Translations under genes and position numbers: made by a program
The notes under the pieces: model-generated
Database searches by the model: none
The model's input: only the letters and a program-made list of their open reading frames with translations
Told to the model about the DNA's origin: nothing
Assembly: GCF_009765735.1 (NCBI RefSeq)
Contig: NZ_LMUW01000049.1
Location: forward strand, 100,105-164,104
DNA: 64,000 nt
Source: Xenophilus sp. L33
GTDB taxonomy: Bacteria > Pseudomonadota > Gammaproteobacteria > Burkholderiales > Burkholderiaceae_C
Direction: 5' to 3'
In this document: positions 15,838-24,592 of the stretch, one piece after another
Position numbering within the stretch: position 1 is the stretch's first letter
Layout of the letters: each line of letters starts with the position of its first letter

Positions 15838-16745
15838 AGGTTTCCCGGGGTCATGAGGTTTTCCTGGGTGGCGCTGGCGACCAGCCTGCCGTCGAGGTCG
15901 TGCACCGTGGCGACCGAGAGGCCGCGGCCGTCGCCGGCGGCCGGGCTCTGCACCTCGAAGTGCAGCCAGCGGTCGGCCCGCAGCGGCCGATGGAACCAGA
16001 TCGCGTGGTTCAGGCTGGCCACGTGCAGCCGGCCGCCTTCGCGGTCGAGGTCGGGCACGTGGATGCCGACGCTGGCGAAGTTGATCCACCAGTCCGAGAG
16101 GTAGGCGAAGGCCGCCGCCTGCAGCCGCGGGTCGTCGGCAAGCGTCTCGCGCGTGCGGATCCAGAAGCCCAGGCGTGCCGGCGCATCGCCCAGGCCCAGC
16201 CCGCGATCGACGTCGGCCATGCGCAGGTCGAGCGCCACCGAATCGAAGCCGTAGCCGAGGGTGCGCCAGACGGTCGCCAGCGTCTCGGGCGGCAAGGCCT
16301 CGATCGGCGGCAGCGCGTCCGGATGGGTGTCGCGCAGCGCGTCGGGCAGCTGGTGGGCGGGGCCCGGCAGCGGCGTGGCGAAGGTGGCCTGCGCGTCGAA
16401 CACCACCCGCGCCGGCTGGTCGGCGGTGGCCGGCTGCGTGCCGCGCACGTGACGCGAGGCGAAGCGCTTGCCGTCCTGCAGCACCGAGACCTGCGACTCG
16501 ATCGGCCGGGCCGGGTCGGCGCTCTGCAGGAACATGAACTGCAGCGCGGTCGCGGCGCGGTCGTCCGGCACCGTCATCGAGGCGGCCATCAGCGCATGGG
16601 CCAGCAACTGGCCGCCGAAGACGGTGCCGCGGCCGTTGGGGCTGGCGAAGCGATTTCGAAAGGCTGCGGGACCGGCCGGCTGCAGGCGCAGCAAGCCTTC
16701 GAGGTCACGCGAGTCCCACGGTTCGAGCGTCGATGGCGCGCCCAT
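15834..16745 (-). CDS. TesB-type acyl-CoA thioesterase (double hotdog)
   Basis: The protein has 303 residues, matching type II acyl-CoA thioesterases. The N-terminal hotdog carries GRGTVFGGQLLAHALMAA, the usual central helix. The C-terminal hotdog has LNHAIWFHRP, typical of this family, followed by WLHFEVQSPAAGDGRGL. The reaction would release free acid and CoA, perhaps to rescue stalled intermediates. It starts four bases after the enoyl-CoA hydratase stop and its own stop overlaps the GMC start (ATGA). All three are therefore one transcript. Confidence 0.87.
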   Translation of the reverse strand: MGAPSTLEPWDSRDLEGLLRLQPAGPAAFRNRFASPNGRGTVFGGQLLAHALMAASMTVPDDRAATALQFMFLQSADPARPIESQVSVLQDGKRFASRHVRGTQPATADQPARVVFDAQATFATPLPGPAHQLPDALRDTHPDALPPIEALPPETLATVWRTLGYGFDSVALDLRMADVDRGLGLGDAPARLGFWIRTRETLADDPRLQAAAFAYLSDWWINFASVGIHVPDLDREGGRLHVASLNHAIWFHRPLRADRWLHFEVQSPAAGDGRGLSVATVHDLDGRLVASATQENLMTPGNL

Positions 16746-16749
16746 CGCG

Positions 16750-17541
16750 TCAGCGGCCCTGGAACGCGGGCTTGCGCTTCTCGACCTGGGCAGCGATGCC
16801 TTCCTGCGCGTCGTGCGTTCGCGCGACGCGCGCCAGCGTGAGCGCCTCGTCTTCGAGCTGGGCTTCCAGCTGCATCGCGCTGGCCTTGAGGAACAGGCGC
16901 TTGGTCTCGGCATAGGCGACGGTCGGGCCGGCGGCCAGCTTGCGCGCCAGGGTCAGCGCGGTGTCCTGCAGCTGTTCGTCGGGCACCACCTGGTCGACCA
17001 GGCCGGCCTGGAGCGCCTCCTGGCTGCCGAGCATCTCGGCCAGCAGCACGAAGCGGCGGGCACGCGCCACGCCCATGCGCGAGGTCAGGGTGATGGTCGA
17101 GCCGGAATCGCAGCTGAAGCCGATCTGCGCGAAGGCTGAACCGAGGCGCGCCGACGCGCCCGCCAGCACCACGTCGCAGCCAGCCAGCACGGCCACGCCG
17201 CCGCCCATCGCGAAGCCCTGCACGGCCGTCACCACCGGCACCGGCAGGCGCCAGAAGCGCTGCAGGCCCATGTGCAATTCCGCAGTCCACTCGTGCACCA
17301 GCGGCGCCAGCTTGTCGCGCGCCGGGTAGAAGGTCTTCAGGTCGCCGCCGAAGCTGAAGTTGGCGCCGTCGGCCCGCAGCAGCACCGCGCGCAATTCACG
17401 GTTGTCGAGCAGCGCCGCGGCCACCTGCTTGAAGTCGCGGCCGAAGGCGCCGTCGATCGGGTTGCCGCGGGCGGGCTGGGCGAAGGACAGGATGGCCAGG
17501 CCATCCTGCCATTCGACGCGGATGGAATCGGTCGAAGTCAT
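16750..17541 (-). CDS. Enoyl-CoA hydratase/isomerase (crotonase family)
   Basis: This is a 263-residue crotonase. The oxyanion-hole segments are ADGANFSFGGDLK (about 59-71) and the later VQGFAMGGGVAVLAGCDVVLAG. In place of the second catalytic Glu of classical hydratases, the region AQIGFSCDSGSTITLTSRMG carries Asp/Ser. The reaction may therefore be isomerisation or another crotonase chemistry. It is the first gene of the hydratase-thioesterase-GMC unit and is divergent from the lipocalin-like gene at 17692. The ATAC-N6-GTAT repeat at 17630 lies between them. Confidence 0.87.
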   Translation of the reverse strand: MTSTDSIRVEWQDGLAILSFAQPARGNPIDGAFGRDFKQVAAALLDNRELRAVLLRADGANFSFGGDLKTFYPARDKLAPLVHEWTAELHMGLQRFWRLPVPVVTAVQGFAMGGGVAVLAGCDVVLAGASARLGSAFAQIGFSCDSGSTITLTSRMGVARARRFVLLAEMLGSQEALQAGLVDQVVPDEQLQDTALTLARKLAAGPTVAYAETKRLFLKASAMQLEAQLEDEALTLARVARTHDAQEGIAAQVEKRKPAFQGR

Positions 17542-17629
17542 GAAAGTGTCGTCTCCTGGTTCCGGGCCTCGTCGGGCCCGATCGGCGCCCGGCATAGGGG
17601 CAAACCCGGCTACCGTGCGATAGCAGACT

Positions 17630-17643
17630 ATACACTTGCGTAT
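17630..17643. promoter_or_regulatory. Inverted repeat ATAC-N6-GTAT in the divergent promoter region
   Basis: ATAC and GTAT flank ACTTGC between the divergent enoyl-CoA hydratase (start 17541) and lipocalin-like (start 17692) genes. The same core with the same spacing is found at 11023-11036 before the MaoC/Liv unit. A shared regulator for the cluster is the simplest reading. Confidence 0.45.
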
Positions 17644-17691
17644 TAGAATTGGACACCCTGTCCAGCCCCGTTTCGGGCCCTCGCGAACCCT

Positions 17692-18807
17692 ATGTTGACT
17701 CCCCAAGACGACCTGATCGGCCATCAGCTGCCGACCACCTTCGACCAGATCGACAACAGCGACCCGGCCTGGATGGAACGGCTCTGGTACACCGGCCATC
17801 CGGTGCCCGGCGGCGACGTGATCTTCGACATCGGCCTGGGCTACCACCCCAACCGCAACGTCATGGACGCCTTCGCCGGCGTCGCGGTGCCGGGCCGGCA
17901 ATGGAACTTCCGCGCATCGCGGCGGCTGCGTCCCGACCCGCTCGTGACCACCGTCGGCCCGCTGTCGATCCAGGTGATCGAGGGCCTGCGCCGGCACCGC
18001 CTGCGCCTCGGCGACAACGACTCGGGCATCCGCTTCGACATCGAGTTCATCGCCAGCATGAACGCCCATGAAGAGAAGTCGCACCTGCGCCGCCGCGACG
18101 GCCGCATCACCGAGAACATGGCGCGCGGGCAGCAGCTCGGGCGCTACAGCGGCTGGCTCGAATACGACGGCAAGCGCATCGAGATCGACAGCGCGCAATG
18201 GATGGGCCAACGCGACCATTCCTGGGGCGTGCGGGCCGAGATGCGCACCGACGAGACCCATCCGCCGCTGACCTTCTACCCGCCCTTCTTCTATTGCTGG
18301 ACCACCGCGCAGTTCGCCAACCGCGGGCTGCACATCTTCTTCAAGGAGCGGGCGCCGGGCGAGAAGATCTACCTCTCGGGCGAGGAGGTCTTCACGGTCG
18401 GCAGCAAGGTCTCGGGCCGCAACCAGCTGGTCGACGTGCGGCACGAGGCCCGCTGGCTCGACGACCCGCACGGCCAGTCGATGGCCTCGATGGACTTCCA
18501 GCTGCGCTTCGCCGACGGCAAGGAGCGCCCGGTGTCGGTGCGGGTGCTGCCGACAAAGTACTTCCTCAAGGGCGGCCTCTACGGCGGCCTCGACGGCTGG
18601 TTCCACGGCGACGACCGAGGCAAGCTCTACTTCGAGCACGAGACCTGGGACCTGGCCGATCCGGCCATCCGCCAGCGCGTGCGCACCCTGGCCGACCAGG
18701 TGATCGAGGTCCGCGACGGCGACGAGGTCGGCTACGGGATCATCGAATACGGCGTCGGCAAGGGCTATGCGGCCTACGAGTCGGTGCAGGCGCACCCGCC
18801 GATCTGA
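17692..18807 (+). CDS. Uncharacterised CrtC/AttH-like (double lipocalin-type) protein
   Basis: The protein has 371 residues with no signal peptide and no membrane helix. It has a run of beta strands rich in aromatic and charged residues (FDIGLGYHPNRNVMD, WMGQRDHSWGVRAEM, FFYCWTTAQFANRGLHIFF). The layout recalls proteins related to hydroxyneurosporene synthase (CrtC) and the AttH fold, which bind or hydrate terpenoid-like molecules. I recognise the type only loosely. It is transcribed divergently from the acyl-CoA cluster across a shared operator-like site, so it may act on the same hydrophobic substrate. The ATG at 17692 has no strong ribosome site. Confidence 0.6.
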   Translation: MLTPQDDLIGHQLPTTFDQIDNSDPAWMERLWYTGHPVPGGDVIFDIGLGYHPNRNVMDAFAGVAVPGRQWNFRASRRLRPDPLVTTVGPLSIQVIEGLRRHRLRLGDNDSGIRFDIEFIASMNAHEEKSHLRRRDGRITENMARGQQLGRYSGWLEYDGKRIEIDSAQWMGQRDHSWGVRAEMRTDETHPPLTFYPPFFYCWTTAQFANRGLHIFFKERAPGEKIYLSGEEVFTVGSKVSGRNQLVDVRHEARWLDDPHGQSMASMDFQLRFADGKERPVSVRVLPTKYFLKGGLYGGLDGWFHGDDRGKLYFEHETWDLADPAIRQRVRTLADQVIEVRDGDEVGYGIIEYGVGKGYAAYESVQAHPPI

Positions 18808-18816
18808 GGCGCCGCT

Positions 18817-19239
18817 TCAGCCGAACTCCGGGTGCTGCGGGAGGTCGTCGGTGATCGTGTACCAGGGCGCCTTGGACCCCACGAAGATGTGCGCGGTCGG
18901 CCGGATGCCGGGGTCGTCGGCGAGCGTGCCCATCAGCACGTGCACCCATTCGCCGTTGCGCACCACCGAGTAGAGGAGCGAGCCGCATCGGTTGCAGCGG
19001 ATGTCGTGGTCCGGGCCGTCGCCGACGCGCAGCAGCTGGTCGGCGCCCCGGACGATCACGAGCTTGCCGCGCTCGATGCCGGCCAGCGGCTTGAAGGCGG
19101 CCCCGGTGGCGCGACGGCAGCGGCTGCAATGGCAGTTGACCGCATAGCGGAATTCATCGCCGACCCGGTACTGCACCTGGCCGCACAGGCAGCCGCCGGC
19201 GAGCTGGCGCGCAACGACAGGAGCGGCGGGTAGAGGCAT
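18817..19239 (-). CDS. GFA-family zinc protein
   Basis: The protein has 140 residues. Zinc ligands follow the GFA pattern: GGCLCGQVQY near residue 15, NCHCSRCRRATGA near 35-47 and CNRCGSLLYS near 82-91. The fold is that of the glutathione-dependent formaldehyde-activating enzyme superfamily, most of whose members have no proven activity. It lies convergent with the lipocalin-like gene (nine bases apart) and 27 bases before the stop of no other gene on its strand. Its link to the neighbours is unclear. Confidence 0.87.
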   Translation of the reverse strand: MPLPAAPVVARQLAGGCLCGQVQYRVGDEFRYAVNCHCSRCRRATGAAFKPLAGIERGKLVIVRGADQLLRVGDGPDHDIRCNRCGSLLYSVVRNGEWVHVLMGTLADDPGIRPTAHIFVGSKAPWYTITDDLPQHPEFG

Positions 19240-19266
19240 GGCCGGATCTCCCGGTTCTCGCGGGTT

Positions 19267-20649
19267 TCAGCGCATCTGCAGGACGATCACGTCGCTGCTG
19301 GCCGGATTGGTCTTCTTCCGCAGTTCCTTCACTTCCTCGTCCTTCACCGCACCGCCGCGATTGCCCCAGGATTCACGGATGAAGGAGAGCACCTCGGCGA
19401 TCTCGCGGTCGCTCAACTGGTTGCGGAAGGACGGCATGCGGTAGGCGTCCGGCACGCCGTCGGCGACGATGCGCGCCGAACCGTTCAAGGTCACGTTGAT
19501 GGACGACGCGCCGTGCTGCGTCATGGACGAAGCCGAGCCGGCCAGAGGCGGAATCCACGGCGCCTGGCCGCGTCCGTCCATGCCGTGGCAGGCGCTGCAC
19601 CTGGCGGCGAAGGTCTGCGCACCGGGCACGTCCAGGCGCTTCGGCAGCGCCAGCGCTTCGTTGGCGCTCTCGTCGTAGTGCCAGGGCTCGCCGTCGCGGC
19701 GCGGATCGCCCGGCAGCGACTTCAGGTAGTGGGCGATGGCCTTCAGGTCGTCGTCCGTCATGTACTGGGTCGAGTTGTTGAAGGCATCGGCCATCGAGCC
19801 GAAGACCACCGCATGGGCATTGCGCCCGGTCTTCAGGAACTGCAGGATCTCCGCCTCGTTCCAGCGGCCCAGGCCGGTGTTGCCGTCGCCGCGCAGGCTG
19901 GGCGCATACCAGCCGTCGAGCAGCGCGCCGGAGAGATAGAGCGGGCTACCTTCGTCGAGTGCGCGTTCGTCGAATGCGACGCCGCGCGGCGTGTGGCAGC
20001 TGCCGCAATGGCCAGCGCCCTGCACGAGGTAGGCGCCGCGGTTCCAGAGCTTCGCGTCCGCGTCGGATTGCAGCGGCGTCTTCTCCCTGTACGGGCCGGG
20101 CTCGGTGAAGACCGCGTTCCACAGCGCCAGCGGCCAGCGCATGTCGAGCGGCCAGGGGATGCCGGTGGGCTTGTCCGGCTGCTCGACCGGGTCGACGCCG
20201 TGCATGAAGAAGGCATAGAGCGCGCGCACGTCCTCGTCGCTCAGCTTCACGTAGGAGGGATAGGGCATGGCCGGATAGAGGCGATGCCCGTCGCGCGCGA
20301 CACCCTGCCGCACCGCCCGATCGAAGTCGGCAAGGCTGTAGGCGCCGATGCCGGTCTTCGGGTCGGGCGTGATGTTGGTCGTGAAGATCAGGCCCATCGG
20401 CGACGCCATCGCGAGGCCGCCGGCGAAGGGCTTGCCTTCGGCGGTGCTGTGGCAGGCCACGCAGTCGCTGAGGCGGGCGACATACTCGCCGCGCTGGATC
20501 AGCTCGGCCGACGGTGCCGCTCCGGCAGCGGCAGTAGCGCTGTCGAAAGGCGAGGACGGCGTTCGGGTGGCATACCAGGCGATCGCCAGGGCAATGACGA
20601 CGACGACCCCGAGCACGATGGTCAGGGCCCTTCCGAACCGGCTTCTCAT
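19267..20649 (-). CDS. Triheme membrane-bound c-type cytochrome (electron-acceptor subunit)
   Basis: The protein has about 460 residues: an N-terminal anchor (ALTIVLGVVVVIALAIAWYA), then three cytochrome c domains with CVACH, CGSCH and CSACH heme sites. This matches the gluconate/alcohol dehydrogenase cytochrome subunit type. It follows the molybdopterin subunit gene and would take electrons from that periplasmic hydroxylase to the quinone pool or oxidase. The start is uncertain: ATG 20649 puts the anchor at the N-terminus, while ATG 20691 overlaps the upstream gene by eight bases and adds 14 residues. Neither has a good ribosome site. Confidence 0.88.
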   Translation of the reverse strand: MRSRFGRALTIVLGVVVVIALAIAWYATRTPSSPFDSATAAAGAAPSAELIQRGEYVARLSDCVACHSTAEGKPFAGGLAMASPMGLIFTTNITPDPKTGIGAYSLADFDRAVRQGVARDGHRLYPAMPYPSYVKLSDEDVRALYAFFMHGVDPVEQPDKPTGIPWPLDMRWPLALWNAVFTEPGPYREKTPLQSDADAKLWNRGAYLVQGAGHCGSCHTPRGVAFDERALDEGSPLYLSGALLDGWYAPSLRGDGNTGLGRWNEAEILQFLKTGRNAHAVVFGSMADAFNNSTQYMTDDDLKAIAHYLKSLPGDPRRDGEPWHYDESANEALALPKRLDVPGAQTFAARCSACHGMDGRGQAPWIPPLAGSASSMTQHGASSINVTLNGSARIVADGVPDAYRMPSFRNQLSDREIAEVLSFIRESWGNRGGAVKDEEVKELRKKTNPASSDVIVLQMR

Positions 20650-20683
20650 TCGCTGTCTTGTGTCCCGATAGGGTGCTCTTGCT

Positions 20684-22945
20684 TCAGGCATCGAAGTCGT
20701 AGTGCGACAACGGCATGCTGCGGATGCGCTGGCCGGTGAGGTGGGCCACAGCGTTGGCCACCGCCGGCGGCACGGCGGGCAGCGGCGGCTCGCCGATGCC
20801 GCCCATCTTGGCGCCGCTCTCGACCACGCGCACGTGCACCCGCGCCATGCGCGACGGCGGCAGGATCGGGTACATGTCGTAGTTGCGCGCCTTCGGCATG
20901 CCGTTCTCGTAGACCTTCTCTTCCATGAGCACTTGCGACAGGCCGAGCGCCGCGGCGCCGGCGACCTGCGCCTCGACGATGGCCGGGTTCACGATGCTGC
21001 CGGGATCGATCGCCTCCCAGATGTCGTGCACCTTGACCTGCCCGTTCTCGATCGAGACCTCGGCGATCGCCGCTGCCTGGCTGCCGAAGGGCGAGGCCAT
21101 GGCGACGCCGCGCGCACGGCGGCTGCCGTCCGCGGCCGTGAAGGGGCCGCGCTTCCAGCCGCCCGAGAGTTCCGCGGCCGCCTGCAGCAGGCGGGTCAGT
21201 CGCGGGTTGTCCTTGAGCAGGCGCAGGCGCAGCTCGTAGGGGTCCTGCCCGCCCTTGTCGGCCAGTTCGTCGAGGAAGGCCTCGTAGAAGAAGTCGTTCA
21301 TCGAATTGCCGACCGAGCGCCAGTAGCCGAGCATCGCGGGCGTCTTCACGTAGAGCTGCGCGATGCGACGGTTCGGAATGGCGTAGGACTTGCCGGTCAG
21401 GCCTTCGAGGGCGGTCGGGTCCAGCTTGGGGCCGCGCTTGTTGGCGATGCCTTCGGTCGGGCCTTCGGTCGCGCTCACGGCCTCCAGCGCGACCGGCATG
21501 CCGCTGGCGTCGAGGCCGCCCTGGAAGCGCACCACCGCCATCGGCCGCATCGAGTCGCGCAGGAATTCTTCCTCGCGGCTCCAGATCAGCTTGATCGGAC
21601 GGCCCGTCTCCTTGGCGAGCTGGATCGCCTGCGGATAGGGATTGGCGGTGTCGTAGAGGAAATGGCGCCCGAAGAAGCCGCCGAGCAGCGGCGAATGCAG
21701 GTTGACCTTCTCGGGCGGCAGGCCGGCGCGCTTGGCGATGTCGGCCAGGAACATGTCGGGCGCCTGGTTCGGCAGCCAGATGTCGAGGGTGCCGTCCGCA
21801 TTGAAGCGCGCCAGCGACGAAGGCGGCTCCAGTTGGGCATGGTTGAGGTACTGGCTGGCGTAGGTCGCCTTGACGACCGTCTTCGCGTTCTTGAGTGCGC
21901 CGGCGGCATCGCCCGCGACTTCGGAATCCTCGCCCGCGCCGGCCTCGGTGGCCAGCCGGTGCTGGAAGGCCGTGGTCGAGAAGTCGGCCGGCATCACGCG
22001 CGCCGAAGAACCTGCCGCGGGCTCCTGCCAGTTGACCTGCAAGGCCTCGGCGGCGCGCTTGGCATTCCACCAGCGTTCGGAGACCACCGCCACCGCGCCG
22101 GGCAGCACGTGGACCGACTGCACGCCGCTCATCGCCCTGACCTGGGCCTCGTTGCGGATCGAGCCGACCGTCATGCCCAGCCGCGGCGCGTGCTGCACGG
22201 CCGCATGCAGCATGCCGTCGACATGCGTGTCGATCGCGTAGGCGATCTTGCCGGTGGACTTGTCGTAGACGTCGAGCCGCGCGACCGGCTTGCCGATCCA
22301 GCGGAACGTCGACGGGTCCTTGAGCTTGATGCTCGCCGGATCGGGCACCGCCAGATCCATCGCCTTCGACGCCAGCTCGCCATAGCCGAGCGCGCGGCCC
22401 GAAGCGGCATGCACCACGCGGCCCGGCTCGGTGCCGAGCTGCGCCACCGGCACGCGCAACTGCTGGGCGCCGGCCTGCAGCAGCATCGCGCGCGCCAGGC
22501 CGCCGAGCTTGCGCATCGTGTCGTAGCTGGTTCGCACCGACGAACTGCCCCCGGTGATCCGCCGGCCGTTGGGCATGACCGCGTAGTCGGGGCCGGGCGG
22601 CGCGTTCTCGACCCGGAAGCTGGCCGGGTCGACGTCGAGTTCCTCGGCGACGATCTGGGCCAGGGCGGTGAAGGTGCCCTGGCCGCCCTCGACGAAGGGG
22701 CTCTGGAAGCGGATCGTGTTGTCGGGCCGGATCTCCAGGAAGGCCGGGACCCGGGTGCCGGGCGCGACCTTGGCTGCGGTGCCTTCGGCCCGGGCGATGC
22801 CGGCCGGCAGGCCGAAGCCGAGCACCAGCGAACCGGCGGCGGTGCCGGCGGAGGCCAGCAGGAAGCTGCGGCGCGAGATGTTGGCCGGCTGCTCGCCGGT
22901 CGGGAAGGCCTCGGCCTGCGGAAGCTGCCTGGCGAGGGTCGTCAT
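20684..22945 (-). CDS. Molybdopterin-binding subunit of a xanthine-dehydrogenase-family oxidoreductase (IorB-like)
   Basis: The protein has 753 residues. A Tat signal (SRRSFLLASAGTAAG, about 25-39) predicts export as a folded cofactor protein. Molybdopterin contacts include GGQGTFTALAQIVAEEL near 86-102 and GGFFGRHFLYD. The catalytic Glu lies in GGIGEPPLPAVPPAVANA near the C-terminus. IorB-type subunits hydroxylate N-heterocycles or oxidise aldehydes, with water as oxygen source. The small [2Fe-2S] subunit gene overlaps upstream by four bases and the triheme cytochrome follows, giving a complete three-part enzyme. The substrate is unknown. Confidence 0.92.
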   Translation of the reverse strand: MTTLARQLPQAEAFPTGEQPANISRRSFLLASAGTAAGSLVLGFGLPAGIARAEGTAAKVAPGTRVPAFLEIRPDNTIRFQSPFVEGGQGTFTALAQIVAEELDVDPASFRVENAPPGPDYAVMPNGRRITGGSSSVRTSYDTMRKLGGLARAMLLQAGAQQLRVPVAQLGTEPGRVVHAASGRALGYGELASKAMDLAVPDPASIKLKDPSTFRWIGKPVARLDVYDKSTGKIAYAIDTHVDGMLHAAVQHAPRLGMTVGSIRNEAQVRAMSGVQSVHVLPGAVAVVSERWWNAKRAAEALQVNWQEPAAGSSARVMPADFSTTAFQHRLATEAGAGEDSEVAGDAAGALKNAKTVVKATYASQYLNHAQLEPPSSLARFNADGTLDIWLPNQAPDMFLADIAKRAGLPPEKVNLHSPLLGGFFGRHFLYDTANPYPQAIQLAKETGRPIKLIWSREEEFLRDSMRPMAVVRFQGGLDASGMPVALEAVSATEGPTEGIANKRGPKLDPTALEGLTGKSYAIPNRRIAQLYVKTPAMLGYWRSVGNSMNDFFYEAFLDELADKGGQDPYELRLRLLKDNPRLTRLLQAAAELSGGWKRGPFTAADGSRRARGVAMASPFGSQAAAIAEVSIENGQVKVHDIWEAIDPGSIVNPAIVEAQVAGAAALGLSQVLMEEKVYENGMPKARNYDMYPILPPSRMARVHVRVVESGAKMGGIGEPPLPAVPPAVANAVAHLTGQRIRSMPLSHYDFDA

Positions 22946-23418
22946 GCCTTCTTCCCTCCGGCCGCAGGCGCGGCGGTGGCGCTCAGCTCGTGCACCGCGT
23001 CATGGATCGCGTTGTAGGTGCCGCAGCGGCAAAGGTTGACCATCGCGGCGACGATCTGCTCGTCGGTCGGCCGCGCCGTCTGCTTGAGCAGCGCCGTGGC
23101 CGCGACCACCTGGCCCGACTGGCAGTAGCCGCACTGCGGCACCTGTTGCTTGACCCAGGCCTGGACGACCCGCTGGCCGACCTCGTCGGCCTCGATCGCC
23201 TCGATCGTCGTGATGTTGCGCCCCACGACACCTTGCGCCGGCAGCACGCAGGAGCGCATCGCCACGCCATCGACCAGCACCGAGCAGGCGCCGCACTGCG
23301 CGAGGCCGCAGCCGTACTTGGTGCCCGTCATGCCGAGCTCGTCGCGGATCACCCAGAGGAGTGGTGTCTCGGCGTCCGATGCGACCTGGTAGGACTTGCC
23401 GTTGATCTTGAGTTCCAT
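22942..23418 (-). CDS. [2Fe-2S] iron-sulfur subunit of the molybdenum hydroxylase (IorA-like)
   Basis: The protein has 158 residues. The plant-ferredoxin cluster is held by Cys37, Cys42, Cys45 and Cys57; the second by Cys96, Cys99, Cys130 and Cys132, in CGYCQSGQ and NLCRCGTY. It has no signal peptide and presumably travels with the Tat-exported large subunit. It relays electrons from the molybdenum centre to the cytochrome. It is the first gene of the operon, with ATGA overlap to the large subunit. A 20-bp palindrome 37-56 bases upstream of its start is a likely control site. Confidence 0.93.
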   Translation of the reverse strand: MELKINGKSYQVASDAETPLLWVIRDELGMTGTKYGCGLAQCGACSVLVDGVAMRSCVLPAQGVVGRNITTIEAIEADEVGQRVVQAWVKQQVPQCGYCQSGQVVAATALLKQTARPTDEQIVAAMVNLCRCGTYNAIHDAVHELSATAAPAAGGKKA

Positions 23419-23454
23419 CGCGTGTTCAACCCGGGAAAGCGTCGTCTTCGAGAA

Positions 23455-23474
23455 CGAAATGAAATTTCACTTCG
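23455..23474. promoter_or_regulatory. 20-bp near-perfect palindrome upstream of the molybdenum hydroxylase operon
   Basis: CGAAATGAAATTTCACTTCG is self-complementary at nine of ten base pairs, with the core TGAAATTTCA perfect. It sits 37-56 bases before the [2Fe-2S] subunit start, where a repressor or activator dimer would bind. No regulator gene is adjacent, so control in trans is expected. Confidence 0.5.
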
Positions 23475-23545
23475 GCCAGCAGCATACGCCGAACCGCTTG
23501 TTCGTTCAGGCCGTCGGGCTTCGTCTCGCGAGGCGCCGCGGGCGC

Positions 23546-24565
23546 TCACTCCGCCAGGTCTGCCAGCGCCTTCGTGCGCTCCTGCGTCAGCCGCGCGGCC
23601 ACGGCCTTCGCCGCCGTGTCCGGCACGGCCAGGGGCGCGAAGGCCATGAAGGCATCGCGGTAGACGATCCAGGCCCGCTGGGCGCGGCGGCTGTCGTCGG
23701 GCTTCACGGTCGTGACGTTGTCCTTCGACGCCAGGTGGGCCATCGCCTTCTCGTAGGCGGCGTTGAGCGCCTGGTCGGCGGCATCGAAGTCGGCGGCGGT
23801 CACCGACACCGGCCACCTGCGGTCGAGCAGCCCGGCGACCTGGGCGGTGAAGGCGTTGCGGGTGGCCTCCTCCTCGTCGATCACCATCTGCGCGCGCGCC
23901 GTGCCGCTCTCGTCGACCTCGCCGCCATGGGCATCGACGAAGCCTGCCGAAGCCTTGCGCAAGGCGGCCCAGGCGGGCTTGGCGGCGGCCGGGATGCGAG
24001 CTTCGAGGGCCGCGGTCTGCGCGCTGCGCGCCTTGTTGGCGATCGTCGCGTCGCGCGCGGCGCAGAAACCGCCGGCAAGGCCCGAGGTGATGTCGTCGCA
24101 GTAGTCGAAGCGCTTGGGCTCGGTCTTCGTCTTCAGGGCCTGCAGGTGCTGCACCCGGTATTCGATCTCGGCCGGCGCACCGTCGATGGCGCAGGCGTAG
24201 GCCGTCGCCAGGTCGAGGTCGCGCTTCACGCCGCCCAGGCCGTTGGCGTAGAGCTGCATCAGGATGGTCGGCCCGCTGAAGACGCCGGCGGCGCTCCCGT
24301 CGTCGTCCTGGAAGGCGCACAGCCGCGCCCGGGTGAAGTCGGGCGGGCCCTTCTCGCCGTAGTAGAGCGCCTCGGAGTCGCAGTCCTTCAAGCTGCGAAT
24401 CTGCGCCGGTGTCGGCCGGTCGGCCGCGGGGGCCTCGCGGTCTTCGAGCGCCTTGCAGATGGCGGCCGACTTGTCAGTCGGGGCCGCCGTGGCGGCGCCG
24501 CCCGAGGCGAGGGCACCGGCGATGGCGATGGCGATGACGAGCAAGAGTGGCGATGAATGGCGCAT
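23546..24565 (-). CDS. Secreted DUF1311 (LprI-like) family protein
   Basis: The protein has 339 residues and a Sec signal peptide (ALASGGAATAAP end). The middle holds several Cys (ICKAL, KDCDSE, RLCAF, YACAI, DYCDD, GFCAA) that may form disulfides. The C-terminal part LNAAYEKAMAHL with AQRAWIVYRDAFMAFA is the DUF1311 pattern found in lysozyme-inhibitor LprI-type proteins. The periplasmic role is not known here. Its start lies 27 bases after the stop of the MFS gene on the same strand, so it could be read from that transcript. Confidence 0.75.
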   Translation of the reverse strand: MRHSSPLLLVIAIAIAGALASGGAATAAPTDKSAAICKALEDREAPAADRPTPAQIRSLKDCDSEALYYGEKGPPDFTRARLCAFQDDDGSAAGVFSGPTILMQLYANGLGGVKRDLDLATAYACAIDGAPAEIEYRVQHLQALKTKTEPKRFDYCDDITSGLAGGFCAARDATIANKARSAQTAALEARIPAAAKPAWAALRKASAGFVDAHGGEVDESGTARAQMVIDEEEATRNAFTAQVAGLLDRRWPVSVTAADFDAADQALNAAYEKAMAHLASKDNVTTVKPDDSRRAQRAWIVYRDAFMAFAPLAVPDTAAKAVAARLTQERTKALADLAE

Positions 24566-24592
24566 GCGCCATCGTAGCCAGCGCCCGGCGGG

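Noticed and set aside
12883..16104. A 1,073-codon open frame on the plus strand
   Set aside because: It runs antisense through the acyl-CoA dehydrogenase and GMC genes and lacks any recognisable domain.
20702..23017. A 771-codon open frame on the plus strand
   Set aside because: It mirrors the molybdopterin subunit gene, which has a Tat signal and full catalytic motifs on the minus strand.
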